Assembly: GCA_963971405.1 (NCBI GenBank)
Contig: OZ020486.1
Location: forward strand, 16,205,419-16,269,418
Direction: 5' to 3'
From: Psococerastis gibbosa
Lineage: Eukaryota > Arthropoda > Insecta > Psocodea > Psocidae
Length of the DNA stretch: 64,000 nucleotides
The first letter of the stretch is position 1, and each line of letters begins with the position of its first letter. A program made the translations under genes and the position numbers. The notes beneath the pieces are model-generated. The model was not told where the DNA came from. It was given only the letters and a program-made list of their open reading frames with translations, and searched no databases. This document shows, piece by piece, positions 58,062-64,000 of this stretch.

Positions 58062-58904
58062 AAAGAACTGGTCCGAGTTTACTCGAACATGCTTTCCAAT
58101 TTATCAATTAGTAGGGAGAGAAAATGAATAATTTCATGGTAAATAATTTTCCTACGTTTAAATTTCGGATATCTCGGGGGGGGGGGGGGGGGGTGTCCAC
58201 CTGACGTCACTGGAGGTGAGGTAACCTCAATATATTTAAAACACATTACAACACAGTAATAATGGCAGGGCAGGGAATGCATTTCAGCGTGAAGTTTCTA
58301 TCATTTTTTTTTTTTTTAAAATTTTGCGCAAAAGCAAATAGGTTTTTGGGAAAGCCAACTGTCCGGTATCGTTACTCAACTTAACACCTAAAACATGCCT
58401 GAAGGTAGAAATCATCGATAGAAAAGTTTCGCAGAAATATTATTTTTTAGTCATTTTTCATTAAAATTAAGTTATTTTTATTTTTTTACCCCCAGAAGTA
58501 AACTATCAAGGGGTAAGCGACCCCCCGCATTTTATCAACATTAATAACGACTAAAATATATGTGAATTTAAAAGAAATCGTTGGAGCCGTTTTTGAGAAA
58601 TAATTTTTTTAGACGTTTTTTTGGAGTTTTTTGAGAATGAAACCCCCCCAAATTGAGTTAGCCCCAAATAAAAAAAATAAACTCGAGGTATGATTTTTGT
58701 GAACCTACATGCCGAATTTCATCAAAATCGACCGAGTAGTTTGCTCGGAAATCGATGCACAGACAGACAGACAGACAGACATTTCGTAAAAACCACTTTT
58801 TTGGGTTCCTGGGACCTGAAAACGTGTAAATCCGTTGAAATCTCGGAATCGAAAATTTCGACCATCACAAAGCTTTCCTTATATTACGTATAAATTGGAA
58901 AGCA
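58062..58904 (-). repeat. CTGT/CAGA repeat family, full-length copy
   Basis: From AAAGAACTGGTCCGAGTTTA to ATAAATTGGAAAGCA. TGCTTTCCAATTTAT near its left end is the exact inverse of ATAAATTGGAAAGCA at its right end. It has a CAGA microsatellite near 58756 and a 17-G run at 58177-58193. Confidence 0.85.
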
Positions 58905-58909
58905 AAAAT

Positions 58910-59849
58910 ACGACTTTGACCCTTACAAAACTAGTAACCTGGTCTACCTTTTGGAGTACGGGTACGTATATCTAATAGAAATAATAACATTTCAGGTGAG
59001 AAAATTCAAATTTACAGCGAAATCTTGTATTTTTTTTTTCTTCAAAATTTTCAAAAGACTATTTCCTAATAGATTTGTAACTGTGTGGATTGAGATATCA
59101 ATCAATCGCCAGTGGTGTACATATAGTACAAAAAAAATGGGGGTGGGGTGCATACCCAGATTGTCTCCAGTTGTTCGAAAAGGAGCTGGTAATTAATTAA
59201 AAGCAATGTGAAACCGATGCATTATGACAAAGTTTTTCAGTTCGTGAAAAGCCCAAGCGCTCGATTTAATTATTATTTTGTAGCAAGGCGTTGTCCAGCC
59301 ATCCGATGGGCATGCTATTTAAGTGTAGCCAGTACAGATTGAAGTAATATAGCTTAAATATTTCTATTTTTTTATTTGTAGGTACACTCTTTTAATTTCA
59401 ATACTACATAATTTTCCCTCAAGCGCTTATTTTTTTTAGAAAAACTACCAATTTATTCGAAAAATATAAGTATTCGTAAACTTTAAAAACTAAATTATTG
59501 AAATGGCGGGAATTTTGCTCATCAGACAACATAACAAAAATTATAACAATTTGAAAAAAATAAAAAATTGGAATATGGCGTCAGTGAAATTGTTTGTTTA
59601 CAACGTCGTTTATTAATGTTTTATATTATTTTAACATTTATTTGAGCTAAAATGATACTTTTATCGATGCAAGGGTGCAGTTGGACGCTTTATTATTTCT
59701 GAGAAGTATAATAACCATGGAAGTGCGGTTTATAGTTTGAATTTAATGCAATTTACCGCCATCAAGGCCAACGCTACAAGCTAAAAGGATTCAACCATCC
59801 AAAATCGATTTCATCACTTATTACCCGTACTCGGTAAAATATCAACAAA
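58910..59849 (+). promoter_or_regulatory. Upstream region of the ZAD zinc-finger gene
   Basis: About 900 bp of AT-rich sequence before the ATG. No clear TATA-Inr pair was found. The promoter and 5' UTR should lie here, but no transcription start can be placed. Confidence 0.3.
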
Positions 59850-60299
59850 ATGGACTTTGGAAACTTTGATCCAACGGAAACAGTTTTAATACAGGCTGTT
59901 CACGAGCAAGATGTAGATGACCCAATGTCTGCACCCTTCGTAGACGAGAACCCTTGTCTCGTTTGTGGTCATAAGGCATACGCCAACTATATAGACCTCT
60001 CCTATGGCACATCATGTACGTCACAAACAGCTATACCGGTTAAAAGAAAACTGAAAGAGATACTTCGGAGGGTTTGGGATCCGAAAAGGGAAAACCAAAT
60101 TTTGTGTCTTGCATGTTATGATTTAGTAGATAGGTATGATGTACTAGAATCGCAGCTTAATACTATTCGGGAGAATATAGAAGATAAATACCAGAAAACA
60201 GTTGGTAAAAAAATTGTTAAAGGCAGGGTGTCGACTCCCAAAAAACGAGGAAAACAAGCCAACAAGGGGAGGAAGGTCCAAAAGAAGATAAAGCAAGAA
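59850..60299 (+). CDS. ZAD zinc-finger protein, exon 1 (ZAD domain)
   Basis: 150 codons from ATG in a strong context (AAAATGG) to the donor GAA|GTAAGT at 60300. After an acidic leader the protein shows the ZAD signature: CLVC (Cys36, Cys39) and CLAC (Cys86, Cys89), which together bind one zinc and mediate dimerisation in arthropod zinc-finger proteins. A predicted helix (YDVLESQLNTIRENIEDKYQ) follows, then a Lys-rich basic stretch likely to include a nuclear localisation signal (KKRGKQANKGRK). The donor is phase 0. This is the first of four exons of a nuclear DNA-binding protein of about 396 residues. The individual gene is not recognised. Confidence 0.88.
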
Positions 60300-60825
60300 G
60301 TAAGTCCTTGTTATATTAATTTTTATTTAAAAACGTTGGTATGCGATAAGGTAATTAATTGATTTCGTAGGATCCAAGAATAATCATAACCCACTCCAAA
60401 TAATTTTTATTTATTTATAAAAAGGTTAATCCCGTACATGCATTTTAATGAATGTATCCGATTAACCTCTTCAATCGCCTCACTAAATAACCTAGTAGGT
60501 ACTTGAGTTACGACACGTCTCCGATCGCAAGGTGAATCGAAAATAGCACAAGTACAAGAACGCTACCACCTTGCCACGAAAGTCGAAGCACCAAAAGTTA
60601 GTTATCATTGTATCAACCTCCCAAACCAGAGGCTACCTGTGCCTTACCTGTTTTCTTGTAGGTACTCGTCAAATATATTATATCGTACATTTTTTCACTG
60701 GCATCTGCAGCTGCGATGGCTTCCTAAATGTATAATATAATATAAATATACGTCCACTGCTGTGTTAAATTGTTTCGAGTAAGCAGGTTCTGAGTAAATT
60801 TTCTGAAATTACATTCTATTTACAG
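60300..60825 (+). other. ZAD gene intron 1
   Basis: A 526-bp phase-0 intron. It holds one copy of the dispersed repeat that is also found, interrupted, at 46905-47475. Confidence 0.8.
60440..60620. repeat. Dispersed repeat, uninterrupted copy
   Basis: TGAATGTATCCGATTAACCT to CGCTACCACCTTGCCACGAA. It matches the two flanks of the foldback element at 46966-47369. Confidence 0.7.
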
Positions 60826-61080
60826 TCGCATGATACTGAGGAAGACAAGGATGGTGAAGACGATGGCTATGTAGTTGCGACATTAGATGACACCCTCAAT
60901 GACTCGGACTATGCTCCAGAGGAGAATGTTGTGGAGCTCAAGGTAGACCCGAGACAATCTGAGCAACAGCCTCAACAATTCATTGTTATTGAAACGCAGG
61001 AGGAGCCTCCGATTAATCTCAACGTTTACGATGAACATCACCAGCTCTTACAACGGGGAGAGAAAATTAGACTTGGGAGG
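60826..61080 (+). CDS. ZAD zinc-finger protein, exon 2 (acidic linker)
   Basis: 85 codons between the acceptor TTCTATTTACAG and the donor AGG|GTGAGT. The exon is phase 0 at both ends. It encodes a strongly acidic linker (SHDTEEDKDGEDDGYVVATL and DDTLNDSDYAPEE) followed by a Gln-rich stretch (SEQQPQQFIVIE). No zinc finger is present. Such linkers between ZAD and finger arrays are usual in the family. A role as an activation or interaction surface is inference. Confidence 0.85.
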
Positions 61081-61651
61081 GTGAGTATAATGTCGTTCTC
61101 TGTCGTATTACCTAACAATAAGAAACATGCAAATCAGATAGATTGGGATTAGAGTGAGAATTGAACCTCCACCCCCTTTTCTCCAGCTCGGCAACTCGCT
61201 TCTCATAAACGTAATGTAAAGTAGTAGTAAGACTTTTAATAATAATAATAAAGTCTTTATTGGAAAAAAATTATGTATACAGCGAGATTAGGGTCTATGG
61301 CCCTCTCTTACACCTAACTGTATATACAGTATACCAATGATAGTTCAATTGAAATTTAATTTTGAGAACTACATTCTTACAGAATATCAGTCATACCTTC
61401 CATTCAAGATAACTGTCATACTAATTCACATTCGCTACCATCTACGTTCACACACATTTTCTCACACATTCACACGCAGCCTTATAGTGACAATCGGATC
61501 TAAACATGAAAACGATGGCTGTATGACACTGTCAGTTTATATTCTGTTCTACTCTTGACTCTTGAAATGGAATAGCCACCTTTCCTGTTATTGCTGTCTT
61601 CAACGTTTGTTAAAATTATGTTTTGTAACATTAACAATTATCTCATCACAG
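61081..61651 (+). other. ZAD gene intron 2
   Basis: Phase-0 GT-AG intron of 571 bp. 61236-61320 holds an AATAATAATAAAGTC tail and a CTATGGCCCTCTCTTACACC block, which in reverse resembles the 3' stem-loop of the SINE family. Confidence 0.75.
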
Positions 61652-61762
61652 GCCGACAAAGATGAAAATGGAGTTGATGTGTTTGTTTGCGCCTACTGCC
61701 AACAAATCTGGAGTGATATCTCAGTACTGCACACCCACGTCCACGCTATTCATCAGCCGGAG
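61652..61762 (+). CDS. ZAD zinc-finger protein, exon 3 (C2H2 finger 1)
   Basis: 37 codons from the acceptor CTCATCACAG to the donor GAG|GTATGT, phase 0 at both ends. It encodes one C2H2 finger, CAYCQQIWSDISVLHTHVHAIH, in the pattern C-x2-C-x12-H-x4-H. The intron before it carries SINE-like 3'-end sequence near 61246-61320. Confidence 0.85.
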
Positions 61763-61872
61763 GTATGTTTGGTTCCTTTTCTCTGTATTACCTTGATTTG
61801 AACGTTAATTAAGTTATTTACTTAGTTGGTGGCCGCCTGTATTCCTATCTATAGTTCTAATGCTCTGAATAT

Positions 61873-61904
<32 letters not shown>

Positions 61905-62814
61905 GGTTTGCGGTCATTATTTTTTGACTTATTATTTTTAGACTTTTAATAATCGAAAGGTGGCTATCAAATCCATGACGGTGGAGGACAACCTCGGTGG
62001 CATTTTGCAAGCGGGGTTGTGAAAATTATTAACACGTTAATAAAATAAAAATTGAAATTAAACCTTAAGATAATGTGAGAGTACGATAGTATGGAGAGTC
62101 GTTTTAAAGAATCGAAATTTTACAGAATGAGGTATAGCTGCCTGAAACTATCCTACATAATTTCATTCAAAACCGATGGTTACTTTAGAGTAGACGTAAC
62201 AATTTTACCCTGGAAGACACCCCGCTGTAAGTGGACTATGGAAGAATCTTTCGCAACCCCTAAAATTCGACACCTAGTGATTACCAATACACTTTATAAA
62301 ACTGAAAAATTGCTTCTCAATCCGTATATTTATTAAATATCCATTTATTGAAGAGCTTTGCCTATGATAATTTGCGTTTTTAGTCACGGAGCGTCGAATT
62401 GCACTGTGGTCGAGAAGGGGTCTCATTAAAAAATGTCTAAGTCCTCTTGCAGCGGGCCTACTTCTAGTGTAAAAACCATTTTGGTCCTCTACCATCTTGG
62501 ATTTTATAGCCGCCTTACGAATTTTGAAAATCTAAAAATAACGCTGAATTGGCTACCCCTGATATTGGCATAAAAGGGTTTTTAGTTTTCACCTACCACT
62601 CACAATAAAAACAGTTTCCTAAAAATCCGTGGGACACCCTGTAGCGGACTTACCGTTGATTGGACAATTCATCTCTATGGATTCCCCTTAACGGATTGTC
62701 TATCACTCGCGGGACACCCTGCATAAACTAATAAACCGATAGACTAAAAAATCCTAAGATTTTCGGAAAATCCAGGTAAATTTTCTATAATTTCCTTTTG
62801 TGTTGACGTTCTAG
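61763..62814 (+). other. ZAD gene intron 3
   Basis: Phase-0 GT-AG intron of 1052 bp. It contains a (TA)n tract near 61880-61904 and two GGGACACCCTG motifs (near 62631 and 62712) that look like the edges of an unidentified repeat. Confidence 0.75.
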
Positions 62815-63189
62815 GTTGTAGATGTGGCTATTCCCCCAGAACTAGGACTCGGCAACACTATGAACTGTGGTGTTGAGATTCAAAACTGCCAGGAGCCGCC
62901 TGAAAACCCGAAGCCGTGGTCCTGCTTATTCTGTGACGCTGCCTTCCGTGCTCGCACCAATATGAGCTCCCACTTTAAGGAGAAACACACACCCCACAAA
63001 CCTTTTGCATGCGGGGACTGCGGCGAAGCCTTCCGCAAAGGCATAGATTTAAATAGACATAAACTGTACTTTTGTGTCCATAGAACCGTAACGTTTGCAC
63101 CAAAACGCAAATACAAGAAACGGGATGCAAAAGATAATCACAAAGTATCTCAAAAGGGGAAAAAAGGTGACGATGAACGTTGCGAATAA
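62815..63189 (+). CDS. ZAD zinc-finger protein, exon 4 (C2H2 fingers 2-3, C-terminus)
   Basis: The acceptor is GACGTTCTAG at 62814 and the exon runs to TAA at 63187-63189 (124 sense codons). It encodes finger 2 (CLFCDAAFRARTNMSSHFKE..H, C-x2-C-x12-H-x4-H). Finger 3 is atypical: CGDCGEAFRKGIDLNRH is followed by KLYFC and VH, so the last ligand is a Cys or a displaced His. A TGEKP-like linker is replaced by TPHKPF. The C-terminus is basic (KRKYKKRDAKDNHKVSQKGK). Three fingers is a small number for the ZAD family, so DNA recognition is probably short or helped by dimerisation. Confidence 0.87.
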   Translation, partial: VVDVAIPPELGLGNTMNCGVEIQNCQEPPENPKPWSCLFCDAAFRARTNMSSHFKEKHTPHKPFACGDCGEAFRKGIDLNRHKLYFCVHRTVTFAPKRKYKKRDAKDNHKVSQKGKKGDDERCE

Positions 63190-64000
63190 TTCATTTGTGG
63201 TTAATTGTAATTTTCTTCCTTGCTGCAATAAGTCAAAGAATTTAAATAATGTCATGGCGAGGAAAAAGTTTTCTAAACAATATTTCATGAGATGACCTTT
63301 TGCGGGGATTGCGCCGCAAATTCAAATAACTGCGAGTTTCGTAGACTAGAAAAAAAAAAAACGTGAGCACATCAAAAGGTGACTTAGAAAGTTGCTTGTA
63401 GTTTTATATCATAGTTTTTTCTTCCTGCAATTAGTCAGTCCATGGATTTTAAAAGGTTACAAGGAGCTTACTGACGTTGCTAATTGCTATCCTAACAATT
63501 TACACTATTTCGTACCTGCTTTAAACAACTTGGGTTGGTAAGTAGTGGAAATTTGCGCGTACTACATCATTCAGGTTTCACAGGTCTTTTGAAAAATGGC
63601 CTTAGTTCTTTGAAATTTGTTCACCTGACTGTATTAGAATAAAAGGGTAAAAGTGTAGTATATGTGTCTGAATAATTATAATATTATCGCACAAAAGCCA
63701 CGGTACTTGCCACTTACAGCCTTGTGCCATTAGGGACTTTTTCCTCCTTATTATTTTTTTTTTTAAAGAAATTATTGGAGGACGTTTAATTTTTAAATAA
63801 TATTGATTAATTTATATTATTTTCATTCTCTTTCTTATTTTAAATAGGAGTGATAAAACAAAGCCTTTTTCGAATTTCTGAAAAATTAGTTTTCATCATT
63901 TCAATCAGTTTCGGGGTCAGAAAGGATTTCTCTAATTTTGCGTAATTTAGTTAATTTTTAGAAAAAATATTAGGGTCCGCCCCCTCCCGCCCTCCCCCGG
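63190..64000 (+). other. ZAD gene 3' UTR and downstream sequence
   Basis: AT-rich. An AATAAA at 63638-63643 is a possible polyadenylation signal about 450 bp after the stop. Nothing else was recognised up to the edge, which ends in a C-rich run. Confidence 0.45.

Noticed and set aside
60300-60362. Extension of the ZAD ORF past 60299 to the stop at 60362
   Set aside because: A GTAAGT donor and an in-phase downstream acceptor with acidic coding sequence fit the family better. The extension is probably intronic.

Overview
The window is an AT-rich stretch of an invertebrate nuclear genome, most likely an arthropod. It contains spliced genes with GT-AG introns, a ZAD-type zinc-finger gene (the ZAD domain is essentially an arthropod family), an almost intact BEL/Pao LTR retrotransposon, and many tRNA-derived SINEs, MITE-like elements and decayed LINEs. 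A hemipteran or other insect fits the repeat style, but the order is a guess. No bacterial-type operon, CRISPR array, rRNA or functional tRNA gene was seen.

Layout. The left edge (46-3509, minus strand) holds two exons of a secreted, Q/N/P-rich protein that runs into a fasciclin (FAS1) domain; the gene continues off the left end. A third minus-strand exon at 53467-53604 encodes a start codon and signal peptide and ends in a phase-0 GTAAGT donor. Its phase matches the phase-0 acceptor at 3510/3511, so I infer that it is exon 1 of the same gene. That gives a first intron of about 50 kb, and almost everything between 3511 and 53466 would then be intronic repeat material. At the right end (59850-63189, plus strand) lies a complete four-exon gene for a ZAD plus C2H2 zinc-finger DNA-binding protein of about 396 residues.

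The inferred intron is a layered transposon deposit. Its centrepiece is a 6.5-kb BEL/Pao element (5772-12297). Its two LTRs show no substitution that I could find, it has a 5-bp target duplication (ATCCT), and it sits inside an older dispersed repeat whose empty site can be rebuilt from the flanks. Around it are hAT-like MITEs (three with perfect 8-bp target duplications), long foldback elements, a tRNA-derived SINE family with good pol III boxes, a CTGT/CAGA-microsatellite repeat family, and at least nine LINE 3'-end remnants in which only the C-terminal reverse-transcriptase tail survives.

The two host genes are unrelated in function: an extracellular matrix or cuticle-type protein and a nuclear DNA-binding protein. 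They diverge, with their 5' ends about 6 kb apart. The items most worth a second look are the remote signal-peptide exon, the single in-frame TAG between protease and reverse transcriptase in an otherwise young BEL element, the nested insertions, and a small hairpin shared by several otherwise different retroposons.
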